Source: UMGS1933 sp045593405 (lineage in GTDB: Bacteria; Bacillota; Clostridia; TANB77; CAG-508). Taken from it: DNA of 20,437 nucleotides. The translations under genes and the position numbers were made by a program. This document shows, piece after piece, positions 1-7,979 of the stretch. The notes under the pieces are model-generated. The model searched no databases. It was not told where the DNA came from and worked only from the letters and a program-made list of their open reading frames with translations. The stretch's first letter is position 1. Every line of letters begins with the position of its first letter. The stretch lies in the NCBI GenBank assembly GCA_045593405.1, contig JAZNWN010000018.1:1-20437 (forward strand). The letters are read 5' to 3'.

Positions 1-1433
1 CATTTGTAAAATCTAATACATTTTCTCTACTTCTAAAGTTTTTAAATAATTGTATTTTTAAATCATCATCTTGTTGTTTATTGTCTTTTAATTTATATGA
101 ATTATATTTTTCTAAAAAAAGTTCTGGTTTAGCTTGTCTAAATTTATATATACTTTGTTTTACATCTCCTACCATAAAGATGTTATTTCCCTTTGATACA
201 GTTGTTAAAATATACTCTTGAACAAGGTTACTGTCTTGGTATTCATCAATTGCTATTTCTTCGAATTTTTCTTGATATTTCTTTGCAACTTCTGTTGCAA
301 TGTATTTGCCGTCTTCATCTTTTTTCACTAAGATATTTAATGCATAATGTTCTATATCATTAAAATCTATAATGTTCTTCTCTTTTTTTGCTTTTTTATA
401 TTCTTGCATAAATTTATATATTACGTTTTTTATAGCTACTAGTATTCCATACATCTCATAAATATCTGCATTTGCTTGTTTTGAATTATAAATAAAAATC
501 TTCTCTTTATATTTATTTATATTCTTTTTTATCCCATCTCTTACTTCTTTTGCTTTATCTTTTAATTCAGAAACTACTTTTTTATCTATTGGCCATGTTT
601 TAAATTTTAATGTGCTTATTTTTTCAAAAATATCGTCCCAACTATTTAAAACTAAAATCTCCTCAAAGTTTCGAATATCATCTAATATACAAATGTAAAA
701 TTTCTCTAGTTCATTTTCTCTTTTTAATTTATTATTTAAATTTCTTAATTTGTTTATTGATGCTCTTACTTCTTCTTTTAGGTTTTTTATTAATAAATTA
801 CCCCAACTAGTACTTGAAAAGTCTTGGTTTTCATTTAAATTAAACTTTTCTATTTGCTCCTCTAACCACTCTTCTGGGAAAGGAGAGCTTTGTATAAATT
901 TATATATCTTTAAAACCACTTCTTTTAAGTTTTCATCATCTCTATAACCACCATAAATATTAACTAATTTTATAAATTCTTTATTTCTTTCTTCATAAAG
1001 TTCATCAAATATTTCTTCCAATACCTCTATTTTTAGAAGTTCAATTTCTGGAGTATTAGCTAATCTAAAGTTAGGAGATATATCTGTTTGATAAAAATTA
1101 TTTTTTATTACATCTAAACAAAATGCATGTATTGTAGAAATACTTGCTTTGTTTAGTAATAATATTTGCCTTTGTAAATTGCTGTTTTCTGGTTCTTCAT
1201 CTATTTTTTTATATATAGCTTCTAATATACGTTCTCTCATTTCTGTTGCTGCTGCATTTGTAAATGTTACTACCAAAAGTTTGTCTATATCTATATTTTC
1301 GTTTGTTATTTTATTTATAATTCTCTCAACCAATACTGCTGTTTTTCCACTTCCGTGCTGCTGCTGCAACAAGTAGATTGCTTCCTTTTTCATAAATTGC
1401 TTGTTTCTGTTTTGTAGTCCAATTTGTAGCCAT
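1..1433 (-). CDS. addA: ATP-dependent helicase/nuclease subunit A (AddA), N-terminal part, with one +1 frameshift
   Basis: This is the first ~477 residues of AddA, the UvrD-like helicase and nuclease subunit of the AddAB recombination complex that resects double-strand breaks. The gene runs off the left edge; the family is usually about 1,200 residues. The start MATNWTTKQKQAIYEKG follows AGGAGGA by seven bases. Seen in order: Walker A AAAA-GSGKTAVLVERI (residues 23-38), motif Ia TFTNAAATEMRERI, the IDEYQDSN Walker B region (near 393), VGDVKQSIYKFRQAKPELF (near 418) and NFRSRENVLDFTN (near 467). The frame is broken inside Walker A: codon 27 is CGG followed by A, and reading resumes in the +1 frame with GGA, giving AAAAGSGKT exactly as in the Bacillus protein. 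From there the frame is open to the edge. Without the shift the product stops nine codons later. It is either a recoded gene or a sequencing error; decay is unlikely because the remaining ~450 codons are intact. Confidence 0.9.
1352..1355 (-). other. Candidate +1 frameshift site CGG-A in addA
   Basis: In-frame codons read GCA GCA GCA GCA CGG AAG TGG. Skipping the C at 1355 gives GCA GGA AGT GGA AAA ACA, the AGSGKT Walker A loop. The zero frame reaches TGA shortly afterwards. This is one of four identical CGG-A events in the window. Confidence 0.7.
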
Positions 1434-1495
1434 ATATTTTTCCTCCTAAACTTTAGTAATAATATATCATATATTGTATCTTTTTGCTAGTCTAT

Positions 1496-1524
1496 AAAAA
1501 AACTCTCACCTATTTTGGCGAGAG
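1496..1524 (-). terminator. Intrinsic terminator after the 106-aa gene
   Basis: On the minus strand CTCTCGCC-AAAA-TAGGTGAGAG forms a stem with one internal mismatch, followed by seven T. It lies nine bases past the stop of the small gene at 1534 and separates that gene from addA. Confidence 0.8.
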
Positions 1525-1533
1525 ATTACTTTT

Positions 1534-1854
1534 TTAGTTTTTCATTATATCATTAACAATATCTTTTAGGGCTATTGGTGTTACTTTAAAATCTTTTAAT
1601 ATCCCTAATATTAAATCAATTGTTGATTTTTTATTGCATATTCTATCCATTTTTTCTTTTTCTATATTCACTTTTTTTCCTTGATATTCTTTCTTTACAA
1701 TTTCTATTCCATAAGTTTCCGTATCTTCTCTTAAAAAATAATTCTTTCTTTTTTTAGTTCTGTAATATTCTAATTCTATTCTATTTTTTATATTATTTTC
1801 TTTTAAGTCTTGTTTATCTAAAAAAGCATTTCCACAATAGACTTTAGAACTCAT
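1534..1854 (-). CDS. Uncharacterised 106-aa protein (possibly DUF6514-like)
   Basis: A short, soluble, lysine- and glutamate-rich protein without a signal peptide or membrane segment. The central stretch (about residues 30-75) has aromatic and charged residues followed by ETYGIEIVKKEYQ. A YGIE(I/V)VK core of this kind occurs, as I recall, in a small clostridial family annotated DUF6514. I cannot confirm this without a profile search, and no function is known to me. The start codon has an AAAGGGG ribosome binding site about 12 bases upstream, which is rather far. A promoter (1910-1938) and a terminator (1496-1524) bracket the gene, so it is probably its own transcription unit. That supports it being real. 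Confidence 0.65.
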   Translation of the reverse strand: MSSKVYCGNAFLDKQDLKENNIKNRIELEYYRTKKRKNYFLREDTETYGIEIVKKEYQGKKVNIEKEKMDRICNKKSTIDLILGILKDFKVTPIALKDIVNDIMKN

Positions 1855-1909
1855 TAGTTTATTTTTCCCCTTTCTTATGTATTTGCCTCAAAAAGTGAAG
1901 CACTTTATT

Positions 1910-1938
1910 ATGATAATACTATTTTTAACTTTATTCAA
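1910..1938 (-). promoter_or_regulatory. Probable sigma-A promoter for the 106-aa gene
   Basis: TTGAAT, a 17-base spacer and TATCAT on the minus strand, about 55 bases before the start codon. A small AAAGTG/CACTTT hairpin lies in the presumed leader. Confidence 0.5.
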
Positions 1939-2005
1939 GAAAATTCGGTCGCATTATATTACAGAATTCGACAAAAATTTTGTATAATTAATTATATTAT
2001 AAAAT

Positions 2006-2037
2006 TGTAGCGACAGGAACACATTCCTGTCTCTACA
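2006..2037 (-). repeat. Palindromic element downstream of murI
   Basis: An almost perfect inverted repeat: TGTAG-x-GACAGGAA, loop CACA, TTCCTGTC-x-CTACA, with one mismatched pair. It begins five bases beyond the murI stop. On the minus strand it is followed by ATTTTATAAT, so it may also terminate murI. The TGTAG/CTACA ends resemble the ends of the element at 2853-2932. Confidence 0.65.
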
Positions 2038-2041
2038 CCTA

Positions 2042-2830
2042 TTAAAAATTAGCCTCTTTTATTTCTACTTCTCTTTCCAATAATTTTTTAGCCACCTTTG
2101 AAAAGTTAGTTTCTTTATCTGTTAAAAGAATTGTAAAGTCTTTTGCTTCGCTGTTATTTTCTATTCCTTCATTTTGTAAATATTCTTTTAAATAAATTGC
2201 AACTTTTTCACCTGTGTTTATTATATCTACATTCTTATTTAACTCTTTTCTTATTAACATCTCAAACAATGGGTAGTGTGTACAACCTAAAATAAGTCTA
2301 TTTATCTTTTTAAAACATTTCATATATTCTTTTATTGTGTATTTTGCAACTTTATTATTAATCCAACCTTGTTCTGCCATAGTTGCTAAAAGTGGTGTTT
2401 CCTCAGATTTTACTTCTACATAATCAAGTTTTTCCAATATTTTTTCTTCCCATGCATTACTTTTAATAGTTCCTTGAGTTGCAATAACACCAATTTTTTC
2501 TTTAAGTTTTATATTTTTTTGCAAATAATCTACTGTTGGCTCTATTATCCCTATTATCGGAATATCAAATTCTTTTTTCAAAACATCTAAACTCTGACTC
2601 GTGGCTGTACCACATGCAATTACAATTAATTTAACATCATTTTCTATTAAATATTTTATACAATTTCTTGAAGCTTCTATTATTGCTTCCTTAGATTTTG
2701 ATCCATATGGAAATCTTTTTGTGTCTCCCAAATAGATAATTTCTTCATTTGGTAAAAGTTTTTTAACTTCTTTTAAAACTGTAAGTCCTCCTATACCAGA
2801 ATCAAACATTCCTATTGGTCTTGTGTCCAT
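2042..2830 (-). CDS. murI: Glutamate racemase
   Basis: MurI interconverts L- and D-glutamate in the cytoplasm and supplies D-Glu for peptidoglycan. The 262-residue product has the family length. Seen: MDTRPIGMFDSGIGGLTVLK at the N-terminus (substrate-binding Asp-Ser), GDTKRFPYGSKS, the first catalytic cysteine in IACGTATS, the central E-P-T segment and the second catalytic cysteine in LGCTHYPL. The cysteine motif has Gly where many homologues have Asn (ACNTA). The start at 2830 is chosen because GGAGAAAA sits six to eight bases upstream and the family begins with this MxxxPIGxFDSGxGG block. A 35-codon in-frame upstream extension is only the translation of a palindromic repeat element. The gene follows pheT on the same strand with about 130 bases between them, and no separate strong promoter is obvious. 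Confidence 0.95.
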   Translation of the reverse strand: MDTRPIGMFDSGIGGLTVLKEVKKLLPNEEIIYLGDTKRFPYGSKSKEAIIEASRNCIKYLIENDVKLIVIACGTATSQSLDVLKKEFDIPIIGIIEPTVDYLQKNIKLKEKIGVIATQGTIKSNAWEEKILEKLDYVEVKSEETPLLATMAEQGWINNKVAKYTIKEYMKCFKKINRLILGCTHYPLFEMLIRKELNKNVDIINTGEKVAIYLKEYLQNEGIENNSEAKDFTILLTDKETNFSKVAKKLLEREVEIKEANF

Positions 2831-2852
2831 GATTTTCTCCTTTTTTACGCAA

Positions 2853-2932
2853 TGTAGGGGGGCGCAGCCCTCGGCGCCCCGCAAATAATAAATTAATATA
2901 ATCACGGGTCGCCCTGGGGTGTGACCCCTACA
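2853..2932. repeat. 80-bp MITE-like element with TGTAGGGG terminal inverted repeats
   Basis: The element starts TGTAGGGG and ends CCCCTACA. It contains a perfect 7-bp stem GGGGCGC/GCGCCCC and a second stem GGGTC/GACCC around an AT-rich middle. It is far richer in G+C than its surroundings and lies between pheT and murI. No coding capacity. Confidence 0.7.
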
Positions 2933-2959
2933 CATTTTGCAAAATTATTTTCCTGTTTT

Positions 2960-5335
2960 TTATCCTCTTAATTCTGCACCTATTTTCTTATTTAAAAATT
3001 CTATTATTTTTTCCATTTCTTTGTTTATTTCCTCATCTGTCAGTGTTTTTTTACTGTCTTCAAATGTTAATGAATATGCTAAGCTCTTTTTATTTTCTTC
3101 TATGTTTGTTCCAGTATATACATCAAATAAATCTATTTTTGTAAGTAAACTTCCCGCAGCTTTTTTTATTGCCATTGCTACTTCGTAAGAATTTTTTTCT
3201 TTGTCTACTATAACAGCTATATCTTTTTTTACACTTGGGAATTTCGAAATTTCTTTAAATTTCATTTTTCCAACCTTTTTATCAAGTAATTTGTCTAGAT
3301 TTATTTCCATAACAAATGTAGGTTCTTTTGATACATTTGGATGTAATTTTCCAATTATTCCAACTATATCATTATTTACTGAAATATATGCTGTTTGATA
3401 TGGATGGAATTCTTTTGGAATTCTGTCTTTTACTACAAAACTATATCTATTTCCATATCCTAAATAATCTAATAATTCTTCTGCAACACCTTTTATCACA
3501 TAGAAATCCACTTGTGTTTTATTTGTTATTCCAACACCAAATTCACCAGTCATTAATGCACATAATTTTGATTCTTCTTTATATTCTTCTCCAATCTTAG
3601 CAAATCCTTTTCCTATTTCAAATATTGAAATATCTTTTAATGTTCTTGCTTTATTATATTCATATATTTTAACTAAAGAAGGTATCATACTATATCTTAA
3701 AGTATTTCTTTCTTCTGTCATTGGATCTAAAAGAGGAACAACATCATATTGGTCATTTGAATACATTTTAGCTTCTTTGTCATTTACTAATATATATGAT
3801 AATGTTTCATTTAGACCTAAGCTTATCATTTTATTTCTTATTTGTCTTGTTACTTTATCATAACTTCCTGGTTTTGATGGAAATACTGGTAGTTTCCCTT
3901 CTATATTATCTACTCCAAAAATTCTTCCAACTTCTTCTATTAAATCTTCTTTTATTGATATATCTAATCTTCTTCTTGGAACTGAAACTTCTATTTCTTC
4001 TCCATTTACATAACAGCTAAAACCTAGTTTTCTAAATACATCTAATATTTGTTCCATTGAAATTTGTATTCCTAAAAGATCTGTAATATTTTTTGCAGTT
4101 ATATTTATCTTTTTGTCCTCTTTTTCAGTTGTATCATATTTTACAAGTCCTGTTACAACTTTTGCATCTGCATATTTTTCAAGTAAATTACAAGCTCTAT
4201 CTATTGCCATATATGTTCTATTTGAATCTAATCCTTTTTCAAATCTTATACTTGCTTCACTTCTCAATATCTTTTTAGATGTCATTCTTATTTTTACTGC
4301 ATCAAATATTGCCGCTTCTATTATAATATTTTTTGTATCTTCCTCTATTTCAGTAGTTAATCCTCCCATAACTCCTGCCAAACCAACTGCTTGCTTATCA
4401 TCTGCAATTACTATATCTTCTTCAGATAATTCTCTTTCTTGACTATCTAAAGTTGTTAATTTTTCTCCTTCTTCTGCCATTCTAACTACTATTTTGTTTC
4501 CTAATCTTTCAGCATCATAGAAATGCAGTGGTTGACCTGTTTCAAGCATTACATAGTTACTTATATCTACAACATTATTTATTGGTCTTATTCCACTTGC
4601 CATAAGCCTTGTTTTAATAAAGTCTGGACTATCTTTTATTGTAACATTTTCTACTTTTTTAGCTAAAAATATTGAACAATTTGGAGTTTTTATATCTATT
4701 CCAAATTGATTATTTATATCTTCTCCTTGTTCTTTGTATGATAAATTAATTTCTTTTACTGGTTTGTTATAAATTGCACCAATTTCATGTGCCATACCTA
4801 AAATGCTTAGTAAATCACCTCTGTTTGCTGTAAGTTCAAAATCTATAACTTCATCATCTAGCTTTAAGAATTTAATTGGATCTTCTCCAATAGGTGAATC
4901 TTCTGGCAATTCATGTATACCATTTTTATCTGCTTCTGTTAAAAATTTGTTATCTAATCCTAACTCTGCCATTGAGCAAAGCATACCATTAGATTCTACT
5001 CCTCTAATTACACCTTTTTTTATTGTAAAACCTCCTGGAAATTCTGCTCCTGGAAGTGCAACAATAACTTTTAAGCCAGCTCTTACATTTGGAGCACCAC
5101 AAACTATGTCTAACACTTCATTTCCGACATCAACCGTACAAACATGTAAATGGTCTGAATCCGGATGCATTTCACATGTTTTTACCTCACCTATTGTAAC
5201 ATTAGTTACATTTATAAATTTTTCAGCTGAATCATACTCATTTCCAACCTTTGTCATATCTTCAGCTAATTGCTTTACATCTATATCTTCTGGTATATCA
5301 ACATAATCTTTTACAAAATTAGTACTTAATTTCAT
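2960..5335 (-). CDS. pheT: Phenylalanyl-tRNA synthetase beta subunit
   Basis: Large subunit of the heterotetrameric enzyme that charges tRNA-Phe; 791 residues, the usual bacterial length. Domain order: N-terminal coiled/OB start MKLSTNFVKDYVDIPEDI; a tRNA-binding OB domain at about 40-150 (TIGEVKTCEMHPDSDHLHVC); the B3/4 editing domain at about 205-375; B5 at about 395-470; the catalytic-like core; and a C-terminal FDX-ACB anticodon domain at about 695-791 (FKEISKFPSVKKDIAVIVD). The chosen start has GGATGAGGAAA just upstream and matches family N-termini; an upstream in-frame start adds only seven residues. The start lies inside the end of pheS (17-base overlap), so the two are translationally coupled and both are under the T-box. 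Confidence 0.97.
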   Translation of the reverse strand: MKLSTNFVKDYVDIPEDIDVKQLAEDMTKVGNEYDSAEKFINVTNVTIGEVKTCEMHPDSDHLHVCTVDVGNEVLDIVCGAPNVRAGLKVIVALPGAEFPGGFTIKKGVIRGVESNGMLCSMAELGLDNKFLTEADKNGIHELPEDSPIGEDPIKFLKLDDEVIDFELTANRGDLLSILGMAHEIGAIYNKPVKEINLSYKEQGEDINNQFGIDIKTPNCSIFLAKKVENVTIKDSPDFIKTRLMASGIRPINNVVDISNYVMLETGQPLHFYDAERLGNKIVVRMAEEGEKLTTLDSQERELSEEDIVIADDKQAVGLAGVMGGLTTEIEEDTKNIIIEAAIFDAVKIRMTSKKILRSEASIRFEKGLDSNRTYMAIDRACNLLEKYADAKVVTGLVKYDTTEKEDKKINITAKNITDLLGIQISMEQILDVFRKLGFSCYVNGEEIEVSVPRRRLDISIKEDLIEEVGRIFGVDNIEGKLPVFPSKPGSYDKVTRQIRNKMISLGLNETLSYILVNDKEAKMYSNDQYDVVPLLDPMTEERNTLRYSMIPSLVKIYEYNKARTLKDISIFEIGKGFAKIGEEYKEESKLCALMTGEFGVGITNKTQVDFYVIKGVAEELLDYLGYGNRYSFVVKDRIPKEFHPYQTAYISVNNDIVGIIGKLHPNVSKEPTFVMEINLDKLLDKKVGKMKFKEISKFPSVKKDIAVIVDKEKNSYEVAMAIKKAAGSLLTKIDLFDVYTGTNIEENKKSLAYSLTFEDSKKTLTDEEINKEMEKIIEFLNKKIGAELRG

Positions 5336-6374
5336 TTTCCTCATCCTTTCTGTCAAATTGTTTTAAAAATCTTATATCATTTGTATATAATATTCTAATG
5401 TCTGTTATTCCATATTTGAACATTGCAAGTCTGTCTAAACCTGTTCCAAACGCAAAACCTGTATATACTTCTGGATCGTATCCGTTCATTTTTAATACAT
5501 TTGGGTGTACCATTCCTGAGCCTAACAATTCAATCCATCCTGTTTGTTTACATAGGTTACATCCTTTACCTCCACATTTAAAACATGTTACATCTACTTC
5601 ATAACTTGGTTCTGTAAATGGAAAATAACTTGGTCTAAATCTTAAATTTGTATTTTCTCCAAGCATTTTTTTCATAAACACTTCTAGTGTTCCTTTTAAA
5701 TCAGCTAGAGAAATATTTTTATCTATAACTAAACCTTCAACTTGAGCAAATTGATGAGAATGTGTTGCATCATCATCTCTTCTATATACTTTTCCTGGAC
5801 ATATAACTCTAATTGGTTTTTTCTCCTCATTTGCCATCATAACTCTTGCTTGTACTGCTGATGTTTGTGTTCTTAATAAGTGTTCTGTTGTTACATAGAA
5901 GCTATCTTGCATATCTCTTGCTGGGTGTCCTTTTGGTAAGTTTAGTCTTTCAAAACAATATTCATCTGTTTCAAGTTCTGGTCCTTGAACCACATCATAT
6001 CCCATAGATACAAATAAATCTTCTACTTCTTCAATCACTCTATTTAATGGATGTTTGCTTCCACGAATTATTTTTGTACTTGGCAAAGTAATATCAATTT
6101 TTTCTTTTTCTAATTTTGCTTGTAATTCTTTTTCTTTAAGTTTTACTTCTCCTTCACTTATTTTTCCTTCTAAAGCGTCTCTAACTTCATTTACTAATGC
6201 TCCAACAACTGGTCTTTCTTCTGGAGATAAAGCCCCCATTCCTCTTAATACTGCTGTTAATTCTCCCTTTTTCCCTAAGAATTCAACTCTTACTTCATTT
6301 AATGTTTGCATATCTTTTGCTTCTGCAATTTTTTGCAAAGCTTTTTGTTTTATGCTTTCAATTTGTTCTTTCAT
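5319..6374 (-). CDS. pheS: Phenylalanyl-tRNA synthetase alpha subunit
   Basis: Catalytic subunit of PheRS; 351 residues, a typical length. The N-terminal coiled coil (about 1-85) is followed by the class II core. Seen: KHPLNRVIEEVEDLFVSMGY (motif 1 region), RTQTSAVQARVM, motif 2 ICPGKVYRRDDDATHSHQFA, a cysteine cluster CFKCGGKGCNLC found in the Firmicute type, and motif 3 GFAFGTGLDRLAMFKYGI. The ATG at 6374 has AAAGGAG seven bases upstream; a TTG five codons earlier overlaps that site and was not used. Expression is expected to rise when uncharged tRNA-Phe accumulates, through the T-box upstream. A 24-base palindromic repeat lies in the leader between the T-box terminator and this gene. Confidence 0.97.
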   Translation of the reverse strand: MKEQIESIKQKALQKIAEAKDMQTLNEVRVEFLGKKGELTAVLRGMGALSPEERPVVGALVNEVRDALEGKISEGEVKLKEKELQAKLEKEKIDITLPSTKIIRGSKHPLNRVIEEVEDLFVSMGYDVVQGPELETDEYCFERLNLPKGHPARDMQDSFYVTTEHLLRTQTSAVQARVMMANEEKKPIRVICPGKVYRRDDDATHSHQFAQVEGLVIDKNISLADLKGTLEVFMKKMLGENTNLRFRPSYFPFTEPSYEVDVTCFKCGGKGCNLCKQTGWIELLGSGMVHPNVLKMNGYDPEVYTGFAFGTGLDRLAMFKYGITDIRILYTNDIRFLKQFDRKDEENEIKY

Positions 6375-6434
6375 AACTGCTCCTTTCAATTTTTATTATA
6401 TTTTTAATGTGTTTTTAGTATTTTCTTCGAAGAG

Positions 6435-6458
6435 CGGGCGATTAAAATCGCCCCTACA
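6435..6458. repeat. 24-bp palindromic repeat, copy 1
   Basis: The palindrome GGGCGATTAAAATCGCCC followed by CCTACA, identical over 24 bases to 14641-14664. The CCCCTACA end matches the end of the element at 2853-2932. It sits in the pheS leader between the T-box terminator and the ribosome binding site. Confidence 0.8.
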
Positions 6459-6489
6459 TTATTCACTCTTCACTATTTATTATTTACTA

Positions 6490-6525
6490 AAAAGCTTCCC
6501 ATCCTATATAGGATGAGAAGCTTTT
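6490..6525 (-). terminator. T-box regulated terminator
   Basis: A 13-bp stem with loop TATATA, ending in AGCTTTTT on the minus strand, directly after the T-box sequence. It competes with the antiterminator. Confidence 0.85.
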
Positions 6526-6744
6526 CCCACGGTACCACCTAATTTTATTAATTAAATAATTAACCTTATTTTTGCTATAACGTTGCAACCGCTTTTACCT
6601 ACTATTAATTTCAATAAAAGACCTAGAAAGTGAATTTTCAAATACTTATACATAAATAGGTTTCCAGCCCTTGACCCATTTTCTCTTTTAATGTATTTTT
6701 CAAGTACTTTACTTTGCTTTTTAAAACGGTTTTATTATTCATTG
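6490..6744 (-). promoter_or_regulatory. T-box leader (Phe) controlling pheST
   Basis: On the minus strand the conserved T-box sequence AGGTGGTACCGTGG (6526-6540) is followed at once by a terminator whose stem is AAGCTTCTCATCC paired with GGATGGGAAGCTT (6490-6525). Upstream there is a long structured Stem I region. TTC occurs in the context GAAAATTCAC (6634-6632), which fits a UUC phenylalanine specifier codon followed by a purine. T-box leaders bind uncharged cognate tRNA and switch from terminator to antiterminator, so this element couples pheST expression to phenylalanine charging. The 5' end is placed from the promoter. Confidence 0.92.
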
Positions 6745-6750
6745 CTAAAT

Positions 6751-6779
6751 ATAATATCATATTTTTTTAAATAATACAA
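6751..6779 (-). promoter_or_regulatory. Sigma-A promoter for the T-box/pheST unit
   Basis: TTGTAT, 17-base spacer, TATTAT on the minus strand, located between the rpiB stop and the T-box. Confidence 0.6.
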
Positions 6780-6790
6780 TATTTTTTAAC

Positions 6791-7237
6791 TTATTTCATA
6801 TTTTCTTTTTCTATTTCATCTATTATAGCAAGTCTTTCGCTATGTCTTCCACCTTCAAATTCTGTTGCTATCCATACTCTTACTATTTGTATTGCTTGAC
6901 TTGTTGTTACATAATCTGCTCCTAATGCAAGTACATTTGAATCATTGTGCATTCTAGAAAATTTTGCAGCTGTTTCTTCAAAACATGGTGCACTTCTTAC
7001 TCCTTTAAATTTATTTGCTACCATGCTCATTCCATAACCAGAACGACATATTAATATTCCCTTATCACATTCTTTTGATTGTACTGCTTTTGATACTTCT
7101 TTTGCAATATCTGGATAGTCAACTCTTTCTTCTGAATTTGTACCAAAATCTTTGCATTTAATTCCTTTTTCTTCTAAATATCTTTTTACTTCTTCTTTTA
7201 ATTTATAACCTCCATGGTCAGCACCTATTGCTATCAT
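6791..7237 (-). CDS. rpiB: RpiB/LacA/LacB-family sugar-phosphate isomerase (ribose-5-phosphate isomerase B)
   Basis: Interconverts ribose 5-phosphate and ribulose 5-phosphate in the pentose phosphate pathway; 148 residues, the family length. Seen: MIAIGADHGGYKLKEEVKRY, DFGT, DYPDIA, catalytic Cys in GILICRSGYGMSMVANKFKG, HNDSNVLALGAD and GGRHSERLAIIDE with the C-terminal phosphate-binding arginine. The phosphate loop usually reads CGTGIGM or CGSGxGM; here it reads CRSGYGM, which may reflect a subfamily or a different sugar phosphate. GAGGAGG stands seven bases before the ATG, and a consensus-like promoter lies at 7268-7296. Probably monocistronic. Confidence 0.9.
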   Translation of the reverse strand: MIAIGADHGGYKLKEEVKRYLEEKGIKCKDFGTNSEERVDYPDIAKEVSKAVQSKECDKGILICRSGYGMSMVANKFKGVRSAPCFEETAAKFSRMHNDSNVLALGADYVTTSQAIQIVRVWIATEFEGGRHSERLAIIDEIEKENMK

Positions 7238-7267
7238 AGTTTACCTCCTCATAAATTTTATATAAAA

Positions 7268-7296
7268 ATATTATCATAAATGTTTATTTTTATCAA
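7268..7296 (-). promoter_or_regulatory. Sigma-A promoter for rpiB
   Basis: TTGATA, 17-base spacer, TAATAT on the minus strand, about 30 bases upstream of the rpiB start. Confidence 0.65.
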
Positions 7297-7331
7297 TAAA
7301 ATTTCAAGTAATAATTTATATAATTGCTACT

Positions 7332-7455
7332 GTTCAGCCTATCTTTTGTATGATTTTCTAAAAAATTAAATTCTCCAAGGCATACGCGGGTATTCCCCCC
7401 GCCTCAAAGAGCTGTCGAATGTTAATTTTTTATAAAATATACAAAACGGCTGAAC
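7332..7455. repeat. 124-bp MITE-like element with imperfect long terminal inverted repeats
   Basis: The ends are GTTCAGCC and GGCTGAAC. The inverted similarity continues inward for about 40 bases: TTTTGTAT, ATTTT and TAAAAAATTAA occur in the same order in both arms. The middle is GC-rich and holds a GCGGG/CCCGC hairpin. It occupies the gap between the mazF terminator and the rpiB promoter. No ORF. Confidence 0.7.
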
Positions 7456-7484
7456 TCTATATCACAAAATTAATTCGTAGTTTT

Positions 7485-7523
7485 AAAAAAAGCCACCTAA
7501 CGATTTTTTTCGTTAGATGACCT
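7485..7523 (-). terminator. Intrinsic terminator after mazF
   Basis: CATCTAACGA, loop of A residues, TCGTTAGGTGGC followed by seven T on the minus strand, eight bases past the mazF stop. Confidence 0.85.
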
Positions 7524-7531
7524 TGTTTTTC

Positions 7532-7879
7532 TTATTCTAAACCGAAGCTTACTCCTAGTGCATTGTCTATTTTGTTCATTACTTTCGCATCATTTATATG
7601 TCCTATTTTTTCTTTTAGTCTACTTTTATCTATTGTTCTTATTTGTTCTGTTAGAATTATTGAGTCAGATTTCAATCCAAATTCCTCAGAATCTAATTCT
7701 ATATGAGTTGGCAATTTATTTTTATTTAATTGCGATGTTATTGCTGATACAATAACTGTTGGGCTATATTTATTGCCTATATTATTTTGTATAACTAATA
7801 CTGGTCTTATTCCTCCTTGTTCTGATCCTACTACAGGACTTAAATCTGCATAAAACATATCTCCTCTTTTTATTACCAT
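7532..7879 (-). CDS. mazF: MazF/NdoA-type endoribonuclease toxin
   Basis: A 115-residue PemK/MazF-fold mRNA interferase closely resembling Bacillus NdoA along its whole length: KRGDMFYADLSPVVGSEQGG, RPVLVIQN, SPTVIVSAITSQ, LPTHIEL and LTEQIRTIDKSRL. The conserved basic and Ser/Thr residues of the RNA site are present, so it should be active. Such toxins are normally preceded by a MazE antitoxin gene; only about 100 bases separate this gene from the GerS-like gene upstream, with no room for one. The ATG at 7879 gives the family's normal N-terminus; a GTG three codons upstream is possible but sits directly on the purine-rich AGAGAGA stretch. The order gerS-like then mazF resembles the gerS-alr-mazEF neighbourhood I recall from Clostridioides difficile. 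Confidence 0.92.
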   Translation of the reverse strand: MVIKRGDMFYADLSPVVGSEQGGIRPVLVIQNNIGNKYSPTVIVSAITSQLNKNKLPTHIELDSEEFGLKSDSIILTEQIRTIDKSRLKEKIGHINDAKVMNKIDNALGVSFGLE

Positions 7880-7979
7880 ATTCTTCACTCTCTCTTATTT
7901 GCATATTTAATCTTTGTTCCATATTTTAAATATTGGTATTTTAATTTGAGATATTCTTAATATTTATTGATTTTTCACT

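Noticed and set aside
2831..2935. Upstream in-frame extension of murI
   Set aside because: It translates the palindromic element at 2853-2932; the family start and a good ribosome binding site are at 2830.
6745..6790. tRNA or rRNA genes near the T-box
   Set aside because: No cloverleaf or rRNA-like sequence seen here or elsewhere in the window.
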